Shown here one piece after another: positions 27,201 to 35,481 of a stretch of DNA of 42,400 nucleotides. Made by a program: the position numbers and the translations under genes. Position 1 is the stretch's first letter. Each line of letters opens with the position of its first letter. This DNA is from Deltaproteobacteria bacterium (GTDB lineage Bacteria > Desulfobacterota > DSM-4660 > Desulfatiglandales > HGW-15): NCBI GenBank assembly GCA_019310525.1, contig JAFDEE010000017.1, positions 1 through 42,400 of the forward strand, written 5' to 3'. Under the pieces are notes generated by a model. It saw only the letters and a list, made by a program, of their open reading frames with translations, searched no databases and was not told the DNA's origin.

Positions 27201-30200
27201 AGGAGAAGGCATCGGAGAGGCGCGTGGGCTCACGGGTCGGAAGTCTCTCCAGGGCGCCCTTTTCTTTCGGTGCCATGATTCCGGATATGGGAAGATCCAG
27301 GTGGCCGTAACGGGTATCGTAGAAATGAAGGGAGGCCTGCCTCATATTTTCCGATGGGACCATGAAAAGGATCGTCCCCTCCACCGGTTCCCCCGGCTCC
27401 ACGGCAAGGGCCGTCTCACCGGGTAGGATCAAGGGAGCCTCCGCCAGCCAAGTGATCTCGGAGACCGGGTAGGAGCGTTCATTGTTCCATCTCAGGAAAA
27501 GATGCCGCTTGAGGTCCGGGATCAGGTATGTCGGCACCCGCTCCTCGTAGCGGAGGGGTTCACCGCCTCCCTTGACCCAGGCGGCGGGGTGGTTGGACCC
27601 GTCCGGGTAAACAGCCACCCTTTGGGAGGGGAGAATGTTTTCAAGGGACAGGGTCAGCGCCAGGTACCGAAATCCGTCTGGCGCATCGATACCCCGGAGT
27701 CGGGAGAGGAATAGGGCCTCCCGGAGACGAAACCGGACGGCCTTGTTGGCCGCCGTAAAATCCAGGGGGATCCGCTTGGTGACCTGCACCTCGAATCCCA
27801 CCCGGTCCTCCCCTGAGACCGATCGTGCTATTTCCGGGTCATAGGGCCTGAGGGGCGGGCCGATCTTCCAGGTGACCGCCTCCGGGGCGGCGATCTCTCC
27901 GCCCAGGGCCGCTCTGGGAAAATCCACTTCCCTGGCAGCGGAATAAAGGGTGTTTTCCCCGTCGGGGTTGTGGTGGGAGAGGACCACCCGGAGGGTGGTC
28001 CGGCCCTCCTCCGACACCTCCTGCTGGATGCTGGAGGCGAGTTCCCGGAAAACCCGGGCCACCTCCTCCGGCCGCGTGGAGATGACGAAGCGTCCCCCGG
28101 TCCGATCAGCCGCGTGGGCGAAGACTCCGTCCTTGTCCTCGTCCACCATCCCCAGCCACAGGCAACGGATCCTGGCGTCCCTTAATTGACCTAAAAGTAC
28201 GTCGAATTCCTTCTCCTGCTCCTCGTCCACCCTCAATGCGGCATCAGTGAGGTAGACCAGGTACCGGCGGGAGGAAGGAACAGCCTTGAGGGTCAACAGG
28301 GCCGTACGGACCGAGTTGAGGATGTCGGTGCCCCCCTCCCCCCGCATCAGGGACAGGGCGCGAATCAGGGCGGTCTTGTCGCGGGTCAACACCTGACGGA
28401 CCGTGCACTCATCCGTAAAGGTCATGATCTGGGCCAGGAAGTCTTCCGGGAGCTTGGTGACAAAGGATCGCAGGGTCTGCCTCACCTTTTCGATCCGGTA
28501 GTCACAACCCTCATTTTCAGGGGATTTATCCATGGAGCCGCTGTTGTCGATCACAAGGCTCATGACCGGTATGTCAGCGATTTGCGCCCGCCTGGGCCGC
28601 TCGAAGACCACCCTGTACTGGTTGCCGAGGTTTCTGGCTATCCGATCGAAGATCACCTCCAGATCACCGAGATCCCGTGCCCGGTAATAGGCCCCTCCTC
28701 CCAGGGAGGCGATTCTCTTCAGGGTGTCCACGTCGGACTTCTCGCCGAATCCGATGGTGAAAACCGGAATTCCGGCCCCCTGGACTCCGGCGAGAACCTC
28801 CTCCTGGGTGGCCTTGCTGCCGGGACCCGTGTCGTTGAAATTGGCGTCCACCCCATCGGTGAAAACGACCAGGGCCGGCCTGTTCTTTCCCCGGAGTGTC
28901 TCGAGCCCCATCAAGATGGAATCATAGAGGGCCGTGGCCCCGCCTGCACGGACCTTTTTGAGGGCTGCCAGCAGGTCCTTCTTGCTCTTTCCGGGAAGTC
29001 TCCTTGGCCTGGTATCAAAATCAATCACTGTGATACGGGCATCCCCCGGAAGGCCCTTGATGAAGCGGGCCGCGGCCTTCAAGGCCTTCTTCATCTGCCC
29101 CTTCATGGACCCGGAGGAGTCGAGGAGCAGGGTTACCTCCAGGGGCGTCTTCAGGGGCTCGACCGACAAGACTTTGGCCTCCGCCCCTGACTCGGTCACG
29201 GTCAGGTTCTCGGGGGTGGGAACAACCTTCTTCCTTTCCTCTCCCACCAGGGAGATCTCTACGACCCCTTTCCCTTCGTCGGCCCCCGCCTTCAATATCT
29301 CGAGTCTGCCCGTTCCCTCCTCCACAAAGGCCTCGGCAAGGGACGGGGGCCAATCCACGATGGTGGTCCGCCCGGCCTGTACCGGTATCATGTGGCTTTC
29401 AAGGTAAGTGATATTTTCCTGCTTCCTCGGATCCACCTGGAGCTTCCAAAGTCCAGGGGGGAGCCAGAAGACGGCCTCACCCGTCGGAGTGCGGTCCCCC
29501 TCCATTGAGGCCTCCGTAAACCCGGGGTACTCGTAGTCTCCGTCGAACTCGGGCAAGGCTCTCGCAGATCCGAACGGGACGTTCCTGAGCAGGATCCCGC
29601 CAAGGGCATCCCCCTTTTTAAGTGGTGAAAGGGCAGGACCGGGTTCAAGGCTGACCGAGACTTCCGCTCCGCCCTCTCCCTCCACCCATCGCGCCGTCCA
29701 GAGGGTTCGACCCGCAAACTGAGGGATATCTGAAAGCTCGTGCCTGGGACCATGGACCCGGTAGCATTCATGACCATAATCCACCTCGTGCCGGAGTTCT
29801 CCGTCGCAGCGCTCGTATCGGCCCTCGAACTCGATATCAGCCTTTTCGCAGGTCACATCCAGTCGCAAATACCGATCACCGGGGTGCTCCGTGTAAAAGA
29901 CAAAGGCTTCTCGATCATCCTCTTCCAAAACAAAGGTAAGCCCCTCGCCCTCCCTGAGAACGGTCTCCCGGATGATGAGGACATCGCAACGATCCTGCGT
30001 GGGGAAAAATTTCATCCATAGAGTCCTCTGTTCCGATTCCTTGAGCCGGGCCGCGATCTCTTCTTCCGTTTCGGACAGAATCTCTGCGCCCTTTTCCCGG
30101 AGCCTCCGGAGCAATTCCTCCCGGCCTTGACTACGGTCCATCCAGGGCAAGGAAAAGCTCCAGGACGACCCGGAAATATCCCTGGAAAGGCCTTCTCTCC

Positions 30201-30384
30201 CGGTCGTATCCGGAAAGGTATCTTGTCCGTCCACCCTGTACTCCACTTCTTCGGGCACCGTCCCGTCGCCCACCGGGTTGAAGGGGAGGGGAGGCGCTTC
30301 TGCCCAAAGGTTGAAGGGAAAGGCAAAAAAAAGAATCATCCCGATAAAAACTATGGAACGATGACAGACTCTTGGTGCGCCCAT
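24292..30384 (-). CDS. Giant exported protein with two von Willebrand factor A domains
   Basis: 2030 residues with a signal peptide (about 1-30, ending WAEA). Two VWA domains follow one another. The first is at about 414-595 with MIDAS DSSGS at 422-426, GGATALYDS and FTDGVD. The second is at about 605-795 with DNSGS at 613-617, GGTDILNS and YLTDAA. Both metal sites look complete. The remaining ~1200 residues are beta-rich in the first part and helical near the end; I recognise no enzyme motif. There is no clear C-terminal membrane anchor, LPXTG or PEP-CTERM signal. AAGGAG precedes the ATG at a good distance. It is alone on its strand. A periplasmic or surface Mg-dependent binding role is inferred. 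Confidence 0.88.
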   Translation of the reverse strand: MGAPRVCHRSIVFIGMILFFAFPFNLWAEAPPLPFNPVGDGTVPEEVEYRVDGQDTFPDTTGREGLSRDISGSSWSFSLPWMDRSQGREELLRRLREKGAEILSETEEEIAARLKESEQRTLWMKFFPTQDRCDVLIIRETVLREGEGLTFVLEEDDREAFVFYTEHPGDRYLRLDVTCEKADIEFEGRYERCDGELRHEVDYGHECYRVHGPRHELSDIPQFAGRTLWTARWVEGEGGAEVSVSLEPGPALSPLKKGDALGGILLRNVPFGSARALPEFDGDYEYPGFTEASMEGDRTPTGEAVFWLPPGLWKLQVDPRKQENITYLESHMIPVQAGRTTIVDWPPSLAEAFVEEGTGRLEILKAGADEGKGVVEISLVGEERKKVVPTPENLTVTESGAEAKVLSVEPLKTPLEVTLLLDSSGSMKGQMKKALKAAARFIKGLPGDARITVIDFDTRPRRLPGKSKKDLLAALKKVRAGGATALYDSILMGLETLRGKNRPALVVFTDGVDANFNDTGPGSKATQEEVLAGVQGAGIPVFTIGFGEKSDVDTLKRIASLGGGAYYRARDLGDLEVIFDRIARNLGNQYRVVFERPRRAQIADIPVMSLVIDNSGSMDKSPENEGCDYRIEKVRQTLRSFVTKLPEDFLAQIMTFTDECTVRQVLTRDKTALIRALSLMRGEGGTDILNSVRTALLTLKAVPSSRRYLVYLTDAALRVDEEQEKEFDVLLGQLRDARIRCLWLGMVDEDKDGVFAHAADRTGGRFVISTRPEEVARVFRELASSIQQEVSEEGRTTLRVVLSHHNPDGENTLYSAAREVDFPRAALGGEIAAPEAVTWKIGPPLRPYDPEIARSVSGEDRVGFEVQVTKRIPLDFTAANKAVRFRLREALFLSRLRGIDAPDGFRYLALTLSLENILPSQRVAVYPDGSNHPAAWVKGGGEPLRYEERVPTYLIPDLKRHLFLRWNNERSYPVSEITWLAEAPLILPGETALAVEPGEPVEGTILFMVPSENMRQASLHFYDTRYGHLDLPISGIMAPKEKGALERLPTREPTRLSDAFSFRVTGYEDLTKIDTVEAGDDCLFRVVRGVFTSKLQAHLNVHPAERFLLRLPTPKGSFFFRLHPVTGCIPLGYYRPTLFTPGSSNPVRLVFRIPKELADTGVKGEIVVDLRGGSVAVPLGNPLPPDRLPQKPDAEGEGVEVVIHRAGPIEDISGLGSRLVAVEATIRDKGGRGHARVGELIVLKNKNRAFDPEKAAAREKELERLRHEAAMLPHRSLANFAASVGTKDIPGLLFPLSAEDTLIFGMDGNTVIPAGHTRRGIFFFSIPEDTQLDDWAVGSLMLPKLSRPLSNEAVDDGIFRIARLDVEDSLGSSFWEEVEEKVEALMARRRVLDFRRPGGVRAKKVGLEGGVEGGEYIPPPAMTLAGREDLKSLKNLGDLKKRLSGCRWLPSKGSPWAVRYCPEAVLTQNWGTESDFARLAEIVLNRQGIRTERVIVKLTEKGRQTLVRLAGLEKIAMIECPGLRYRDAEGRERVLVAPFMKNVRELQGLVDYRVKPVEDEQTEVVGISVDFIVRPKGKGREQQMRELSGALAGGGEEEETVTVLTASLKVPDLSRGAFDIGYTKAPGKGRILYKAVLDGPSGRIVTDDESAVDTSAYQVLGCAVQVDADGDTFRRVMRLKENTDITGVFHTLGINLPDLPGYALAGLEQARRRFRRQIPGRPDALSALRWYARGVLARFIAAQTRYEEDLEKTLGLVTGRTSLGRCIMVTLVKPEGETPLETTMDLIRPFNEIHRSPDPRAARAFNILSGLASARFEASALSGEAKGLFQIWNHCPEGTRLIAVDSENQEDFLRQLKERKYPEPIIRHLTETDRIVLFPSRPAFIHGKPRWAWLEVDPETYRVVAVLDTGAQGAILESLIGNLYEQATSYLVGALVGIDVSIWSVAAFSLELEDYGEIVKAARKFAEDLGKNFSLGGDSAGMGVGGKPGVSLGRAVQFELDPSGVSMGNNLLGFGNGYNDGVAYYFQHAK

Positions 30385-30652
30385 GGGAAAATCTCCTTCG
30401 ATTTTGGGTCCGTCCGCAAACTGGTGATTTCATTCAAGGGTAAAGAGGGGAGGGCCGAAGACATTCGGCACCCCACTATTGCCCTGACCCCGGAAAAGCT
30501 GCCGTAAAACAATATAGCATGGATGATTCCATGAAAAAACCCGCGGTTTCCAGGGCGTGCCCCACTCCTCCTTCGCTTACATGAATATCCCCGCCGTTCC
30601 TTCCAGCCCTCCTTCTGAATATCCGCCCAGGCCCCTTTCCCGTATTTTTTTC

Positions 30653-30682
30653 TTGCATTTCGTGGCACCAATTATTTATGAT
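30653..30682 (+). promoter_or_regulatory. Putative sigma-70 promoter upstream of the metF-like/hdrA genes
   Basis: TTGCAT (30653-30658) and TATGAT (30677-30682) are 18 bp apart. The -10 is close to consensus, the -35 is moderate. A transcript would begin near 30689 and meet the hairpin at 30712 within about 25 nt. Confidence 0.45.
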
Positions 30683-30711
30683 CGCTCCGTTTGAGCAGTA
30701 AGTACTTTTCC

Positions 30712-30741
30712 GGACCGTTCACGCGGTCCTGTCGTTTTTTT
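30712..30741 (+). terminator. Terminator-like hairpin in front of the metF-like gene
   Basis: GGACCG (30712-30717) and CGGTCC (30724-30729) form a 6-bp stem with loop TTCACG. A run of seven T follows at 30735-30741. No plus-strand gene lies upstream, so it would end only the short RNA started at the promoter before it, as an attenuator or a small RNA. Confidence 0.5.
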
Positions 30742-30792
30742 GGGGCAAAATAGAACTACTAAAACAGTATGAATTCTTCGTCGGCATCAACT

Positions 30793-30935
30793 GAGGCCTT
30801 TGAAAAACGTTCGATTTTGTTCAAGGTCAAGGAAGACGGAAATTTCAACCACAGGAATACATTACAGTATTTCGAGGATTGGAATTTGAGTCTGACGCAG
30901 AGATTGAGCAAAAGGGGATGTTTTTCAAAGGCCTC
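30793..30935 (+). repeat. Dispersed palindromic element, copy 2 (143 bp, most compact)
   Basis: The first 16 bases, GAGGCCTTTGAAAAAC, are exactly complementary to the last 16. Pairing continues inward with a few mismatches through CAAAATTG-type sequence to a centre at AATAC...GTATT (about 30856-30871). The whole element can fold into one long imperfect hairpin. Cores at 30814-30852 and 30866-30896 match the other two copies. No flanking direct repeat is visible here. It ends 76 bp before the metF-like start. Confidence 0.85.
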
Positions 30936-31011
30936 GGACCGCTGCCGGAGAATATACAACCAACGCATTTTTGTTTGAAAAACTTGGAAGGTTAGAAAAG
31001 GAAAGGGAATC

Positions 31012-31884
31012 ATGAGCTTCCAGAAACGACTGTCGGCAGGAAAATTCGTAGTCCTGGCCGAGTTGAACACTCCCAAAGGGGTGAACATCTCGGAACTCGT
31101 AACCAACGCCCGTCGCATCAGAGGACGCATCGACGCCGCAGTGATTCCGGACATGGACAACGGCGTCATGAGGATGAGTGCTTTGGCCGGGGGAGCCCTC
31201 ATGCAGCAGAACGGTATCGAGCCGATCATCCATGTTTACGGGCGGGACCGAAACCGCATGGCCTTGCAAGGTGATATCCTGGGGGCTTACGTGTTGGGCA
31301 TTCCGAACCTCGTCGTGGTGGAAGGGGAGCCCATGAACGCCGGAGACCATGTGGATGCAAGGACGGTGGACGACCTGGACGAACTGGGGTTGATCCGGGT
31401 GATTCATTCCCTGGAGAAGGGTTCGGACATGGCCGGCTTCGAACTGAACGGCACTCCGTCCTTTTGCATAGGGTGCGCCATTTCCGCTTGGCCCGATGAA
31501 GACAAACTGGAGGGGGAAATCGAAAAGATCCGGAAAATGGTGGAAGAGGGGGCCAGTTTCGTTCTCGCCCCTGCGGTATTCGACCTCGAGTGGTTTTCTT
31601 CATTTCTGAACAAGGTAAAAGACCTGAAAGTTCCCATAATTCCAAGCGTATTCCTGCTGAAAACGGTTGGAATCGCCAGGTACATGGCCACCTACGAGCC
31701 CGGGGCCCGTATTTCCGAGGACCTGATCAAGCGCATGCGGGGAGCCGACGACCGCGAAAGGGAAGGTATCCTTATCGCCGGCGAAACGATCAAGGGCTTG
31801 AAGGACATGGCCAAGGGAGTTCGAATCATCACCCTGGGATGGGAACATCGGTTGCCGGAAATCCTTGACGCGGCGGGGCTCTAA
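31012..31884 (+). CDS. Divergent methylenetetrahydrofolate reductase (MetF) paralogue
   Basis: 290 residues with the TIM-barrel pattern of MetF, including HVYGRDRNRMALQGDILGA (about 74-92), which parallels the canonical MetF at 36539. The catalytic Glu is kept (Glu17 in LAELNTP). Two other key positions differ. The Asp of the canonical SGDHP loop is Glu106 in EGEP, and the folate-contacting Gln of the TQ pair is Pro187 in LAPAVFD. A CxxC (Cys152, Cys155) appears that the canonical copy lacks. It may reduce a different C1 carrier or be an auxiliary subunit. AAGGAAAGGGAATC precedes the ATG. HdrA follows after 109 bp. Confidence 0.83.
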   Translation: MSFQKRLSAGKFVVLAELNTPKGVNISELVTNARRIRGRIDAAVIPDMDNGVMRMSALAGGALMQQNGIEPIIHVYGRDRNRMALQGDILGAYVLGIPNLVVVEGEPMNAGDHVDARTVDDLDELGLIRVIHSLEKGSDMAGFELNGTPSFCIGCAISAWPDEDKLEGEIEKIRKMVEEGASFVLAPAVFDLEWFSSFLNKVKDLKVPIIPSVFLLKTVGIARYMATYEPGARISEDLIKRMRGADDREREGILIAGETIKGLKDMAKGVRIITLGWEHRLPEILDAAGL

Positions 31885-31928
31885 ACCGGCATCAAAATAA
31901 CGCCGGTTCCCTTGCCGGCCCCGGGCAA
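31885..31928 (+). promoter_or_regulatory. Two small hairpins between the metF-like and hdrA-like genes
   Basis: Immediately after the metF-like stop, ACCGGC (31885-31890) pairs with GCCGGT (31902-31907). TTGCC (31912-31916) then pairs with GGCAA (31924-31928). No T-run follows, so they are more likely RNA-stability or processing structures than a full terminator. Confidence 0.35.
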
Positions 31929-31993
31929 ACGGAACACTCCGGCACCCGGCCGAAAAGACACCATCAATGCAATGATATGAGAACGAAGATACC

Positions 31994-34900
31994 ATGGAAG
32001 AAAAGAAGGATTACCCAACGAGCGATAGAGTACTTGTTATAGGAGGGGGCCTCGGGGGCATCAAGGCCGCCCTGGATCTCGCAGAGGCTGGAAAAAACGT
32101 GGTGATCGTGGACAAGGCCCCGGCCATCGGGGGTCTGATGACTCAGTTGGATCGAACCTTTCCAACCAACAACTGCGATCTGTGCACCCTTTCGCCCCAC
32201 CTGGCGGAAAGCGGCAGGAAATTGCACATTGAACTGATGACCCTTACCCGGGTGATCAAGGTGGAGGGAGAGGAAGGCAACTTCAAGGTCAGCCTTAAAA
32301 CCGAACCCCGTTACATCGATGTGGAAAAATGCACGGCCTGTGGAGAATGCCTGAAAAAATTCCCCGAGTGCATCCGATTCACCCCCGGCCTGGATCACCG
32401 TGCCCCTACCTGTATGCGTTACCCCCAGTCCACCCCCAACGCCTTCTCCGTCGATATCGAGAAGTGCAAGGACATGGATGGTCTGGTCCAGGTATGCCGA
32501 GACGGAGCCATTCTTCCGGAAGATACGCCGAAAACCCGCGAAATGGAGTTCGGGGCGATCGTCCTGGCTCCAGGGGCGGAACTCTTTGATCCCGGCGTTC
32601 TGGAAGGTTACGGGTACGGGGCTTACCCCGACGTTGTCACGGGGCTGGAATACGAACGCATCCTTTCCGCCTCCGGTCCCACCCACGGGGAATTGAAGCG
32701 TCCGTCGGACGGCAGGCAGCCTCAAAAAATCGCCTGGATACAATGCGTGGGTTCCCGGGGGATAAAATCGGGATGCGTTTCCTATTGTTCCAGCGCCTGT
32801 TGCATGTACGCCCTCAAGGAGGCCATCGTCACAAAGGAACGGTTTCAAAACGACATTGAAACCGTTGTTTTTTACATGGACATGAGGACTTCCGGCAAGG
32901 ATTACGAGCTTTACTATCAAAGGGCGAAAAAGGATTTCAACATCCGTTTTGTCCGAAGCCGCCCCCATACGGTCGAATCCGATCCGGAAACCCATAAATT
33001 GACCATCACCTATGCCACCGATGAAGACCCTATCCCCAGCCAGGAAGCCTTCGACATGGTGGTCCTCTCCACCGGATTCCGCATTCCGGAGGACTTGGTG
33101 GAACTGTCCCGGGAGCTGGGCATCGAATTGAACGAGCATCACTTTGTCAAGACCCCGGGATTCTCTCCGGTGGCCACTTCCAAACCGGGAATTTACGTTT
33201 GCGGACTCTTTGAGAGTCCCAAGGACATTCCCGAAACCATGGTCCAGGCCAGTGCCGCTGCCTGCATGGCCTCCCGGACTATTCGCAGCCTTGAAGCCGG
33301 GTCGGAAGAGCAGGAAGAATTTCCGCCCGAAAGGGATGTGAGTTCGGAGGAACCGAAGATCGGGGTCTTCGTCTGTGAATGCGGCCTCAACATCGCAGGC
33401 GTGATCCCTGTCGGAAAGCTGGTCTCCTATGCCCGAAAGCTCCCTGGAGTAGTAGTGGCGGAGGAAGTCGGCCATGGTTGTTCCGCGGAGTCGCTTCGCC
33501 GGATCCAGCAAATTATCTGGGAAAAGGGCCTCAACCGGGTAGTCATCGGAGGGTGCTCCCCGAGGACCCACGAAACCCTTTTCCAGGACACCCTGCGTCG
33601 GGCCGGCCTCAACAGGTACCTCCTGGAAATGGCCAACATCCGTGACCAGGATACGTGGGTGCACCAGGACCATCCCTCAGAGGCCCTGGACAAGGCCAAG
33701 GATGCCATACGTATGGCGGTCTCGGCCGTGGCCCTGGCCCATCCACTCACCGAACATGTCCTCCCCATGAACAAGGACGTCTTGGTCGTTGGGGGAGGAG
33801 TCACCGGGATGAACGCCGCCCTGAGCTTGGCGGACCAGGGTTTCAAGGTTTACCTCGTTGAAAAATCTGATCAACTGGGAGGCCTGGCCAAGGATATTCA
33901 CCGGACCCTCGAAGGCGAGGACGTCCAGGCTTACATGAAGGATCTGGTCGAGAGGACCCTGAACCATGAGAATATCCAGGTCATCACCCGGGCCATCATC
34001 GTGGACCATACCGGGATGCCTGGATTTTTCAAGACGGGGCTCCAGGTCGGCCGCCGCATGTTTTACCGGCAGATCAACCATGGAGTTACGATCCTGGCCA
34101 CGGGCGCCTTGGCGAACCGACCATCCGAATACCTTCTCGGGCAGCACGAGGCTGTCCTGACCCAGTTCGACCTTGATCGCCTGATTGACGACGAACCGGA
34201 TAAGATCAAGGCGTGGGAAAAGGTGGTGATGATCCAGTGCGTGGGATCCCGTACCCCCGAGAACCCCAATTGTTCCCGGATTTGTTGTCAGTCCGCTGTG
34301 AAGAATGCTCTGAGGATTCTCGATCTCAATCCCGAGGTCCAGATTTCAGTCCTATACCGTGACATGCGGACATACGGTTTTCAGGAAGACTATTTCAGGA
34401 AGGCCCGTGAGCGGGGTGTTAAATTCTTTCGGTATGACGCCGATGAAAAGCCGGTCGTCAATGCCGATGGAAATCGGGTCACCGTCGCCTTTCGTGAACA
34501 GATCCTGAACAGGGAGGTGGAAATCCCGGCGGATTGCCTGGCGCTGAGTACGGGCCTGGTGGCCGATGATGAAGGTACTGAAGACCTTTCGATGATCTTC
34601 AGGCTTCCCAGGACCCTGGATGGCTTTTTCCTGGAAGATCACGTAAAGCTCCGGCCGGTGGACTTGCCTGTGCCTGGTTTCTTCGTGGCAGGCACGGCCC
34701 ATTCCCCCAAGACCATCCGGGAGTGCATCACCCAAGCCCAGGCCGCCGCGGGGCGTGCCCAGACCCTCTTGGCCAGGGACGCCATCAGTCTGGGGGCAGT
34801 GGTGGCCAGGGTCGACGGGAAGAAATGCGCGGCCTGTCTTATCTGCGTCCGGGCCTGTCCCTTCGACGTACCCTATATCAACGCCGATGGCTATTCAGAG

Positions 34901-35035
34901 ATCGATCCGGCAAAATGCCATGGATGCGGCGTCTGCGCTGCGGAGTGCCCGGCCAAGGCCATTCAGCTCATGCAGTTTGAAGACGACCAGATCATGGCCA
35001 AGCTGGACGGGCTTTTTGAAAGGATTGCAAAATAA
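31994..35035 (+). CDS. hdrA: Tandem HdrA-like flavoprotein (HdrA-HdrA fusion)
   Basis: 1013 residues containing two HdrA-type units. Unit one has an FAD Rossmann loop GGGLGG (about 17-22), CxxC at 61-64 and a ferredoxin-like cluster at Cys113/116/119/126. Its second cluster is degraded to Cys158 and Cys168. Unit two begins with the HdrA CxCG motif (461-463), then GGGVTG (about 600-605), and ends with two complete 4Fe-4S ferredoxin clusters (Cys945/948/952/956 region and Cys975/978/981/985). HdrA is the FAD-bearing, electron-bifurcating core of heterodisulfide-reductase-like complexes. Here it is likely to exchange electrons with the MetF/MetV pair. It is translationally coupled (TAATG) to the MvhD-like gene. 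Confidence 0.92.
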   Translation: MEEKKDYPTSDRVLVIGGGLGGIKAALDLAEAGKNVVIVDKAPAIGGLMTQLDRTFPTNNCDLCTLSPHLAESGRKLHIELMTLTRVIKVEGEEGNFKVSLKTEPRYIDVEKCTACGECLKKFPECIRFTPGLDHRAPTCMRYPQSTPNAFSVDIEKCKDMDGLVQVCRDGAILPEDTPKTREMEFGAIVLAPGAELFDPGVLEGYGYGAYPDVVTGLEYERILSASGPTHGELKRPSDGRQPQKIAWIQCVGSRGIKSGCVSYCSSACCMYALKEAIVTKERFQNDIETVVFYMDMRTSGKDYELYYQRAKKDFNIRFVRSRPHTVESDPETHKLTITYATDEDPIPSQEAFDMVVLSTGFRIPEDLVELSRELGIELNEHHFVKTPGFSPVATSKPGIYVCGLFESPKDIPETMVQASAAACMASRTIRSLEAGSEEQEEFPPERDVSSEEPKIGVFVCECGLNIAGVIPVGKLVSYARKLPGVVVAEEVGHGCSAESLRRIQQIIWEKGLNRVVIGGCSPRTHETLFQDTLRRAGLNRYLLEMANIRDQDTWVHQDHPSEALDKAKDAIRMAVSAVALAHPLTEHVLPMNKDVLVVGGGVTGMNAALSLADQGFKVYLVEKSDQLGGLAKDIHRTLEGEDVQAYMKDLVERTLNHENIQVITRAIIVDHTGMPGFFKTGLQVGRRMFYRQINHGVTILATGALANRPSEYLLGQHEAVLTQFDLDRLIDDEPDKIKAWEKVVMIQCVGSRTPENPNCSRICCQSAVKNALRILDLNPEVQISVLYRDMRTYGFQEDYFRKARERGVKFFRYDADEKPVVNADGNRVTVAFREQILNREVEIPADCLALSTGLVADDEGTEDLSMIFRLPRTLDGFFLEDHVKLRPVDLPVPGFFVAGTAHSPKTIRECITQAQAAAGRAQTLLARDAISLGAVVARVDGKKCAACLICVRACPFDVPYINADGYSEIDPAKCHGCGVCAAECPAKAIQLMQFEDDQIMAKLDGLFERIAK

Positions 35036-35481
35036 TGGAAACCTTCGAACCCCTCATTGTCGCCTTTTGTTGCCATTATTGCGCTTATACTGCCGCGGAC
35101 ATGGCCGGCAGTATGCGGTTGTCCTATCCGCCCAACGTCCGTATCATCCGAGTGCCTTGTTCCGGAAAGGTGGATGCTATTCATATCATGAAGGCCTTTC
35201 AAAAGGGTGCGGACGGGGTCTACGTGGCCGGGTGCCTGGAAGGTGATTGCCATTTCAAAAATGGAAACGTGAACGCGGCCCGGCGTGTAGCTTACCTTAA
35301 AAAACTACTGGACGAAATCGGCATCGGGGGTGAGCGCCTGGAAATGTTCACCATGTCTGCCGGAATGGGAGAGCGTTTCGCCCGCGTAGCGATCGATTTC
35401 ACTGAAAAAATAAGGGAAATGGGACCTAACCCCGTCAAATCATTCTTGCAGGACCATGCCCGTGAGGCTTCTGGCTCCTAA
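35035..35481 (+). CDS. MvhD-like hydrogenase/heterodisulfide reductase iron-sulfur subunit
   Basis: 148 residues with the MvhD/FrhD-type cysteine pattern: Cys12, Cys13, Cys16, Cys41, and Cys66/Cys71 in AGCLEGDCHF. It would hold a 2Fe-2S cluster and pass electrons between HdrA and a partner. In methanogens MvhD links the hydrogenase to HdrA; in acetogens an MvhD occurs with MetFV-Hdr. The start ATG overlaps the hdrA stop by one base, so the two chains are made in fixed proportion. No hydrogenase genes are in the window. Confidence 0.92.
   Translation: METFEPLIVAFCCHYCAYTAADMAGSMRLSYPPNVRIIRVPCSGKVDAIHIMKAFQKGADGVYVAGCLEGDCHFKNGNVNAARRVAYLKKLLDEIGIGGERLEMFTMSAGMGERFARVAIDFTEKIREMGPNPVKSFLQDHAREASGS

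Larger units (their letters stand above)
30385..30792. other. Divergent intergenic region upstream of the VWA gene and the metF/hdrA cluster
   Basis: About 400 bp without a gene. On the minus strand the likely VWA leader contains a perfect hairpin, GCCGAA (30454-30459) with TTCGGC (30464-30469). On the plus strand there is a promoter-like pair followed by a terminator-like hairpin, listed separately. I looked for a riboswitch and saw no convincing match. Confidence 0.45.

Noticed and set aside
30500-30600. Minus-strand leader of the VWA gene resembling a c-di-GMP (GEMM) riboswitch because of a CACGCCCTGGAAACC stretch.
   Set aside because: The conserved GEMM core and spacing are not matched; only a few bases agree.
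30661-30680. TGGCAC sequence as a sigma-54 -24 element.
   Set aside because: No TTGC -12 element follows at the required distance.
30759-31229. Minus-strand frame across palindromic copy 2 as a possible transposase or small protein.
   Set aside because: The frame spans the repeat and the antisense of the metF-like gene; no transposase motif is visible.
31964-33673. 569-codon minus-strand frame opposite hdrA.
   Set aside because: It is an antisense shadow of a strongly conserved Fe-S flavoprotein gene and has no recognisable protein features.
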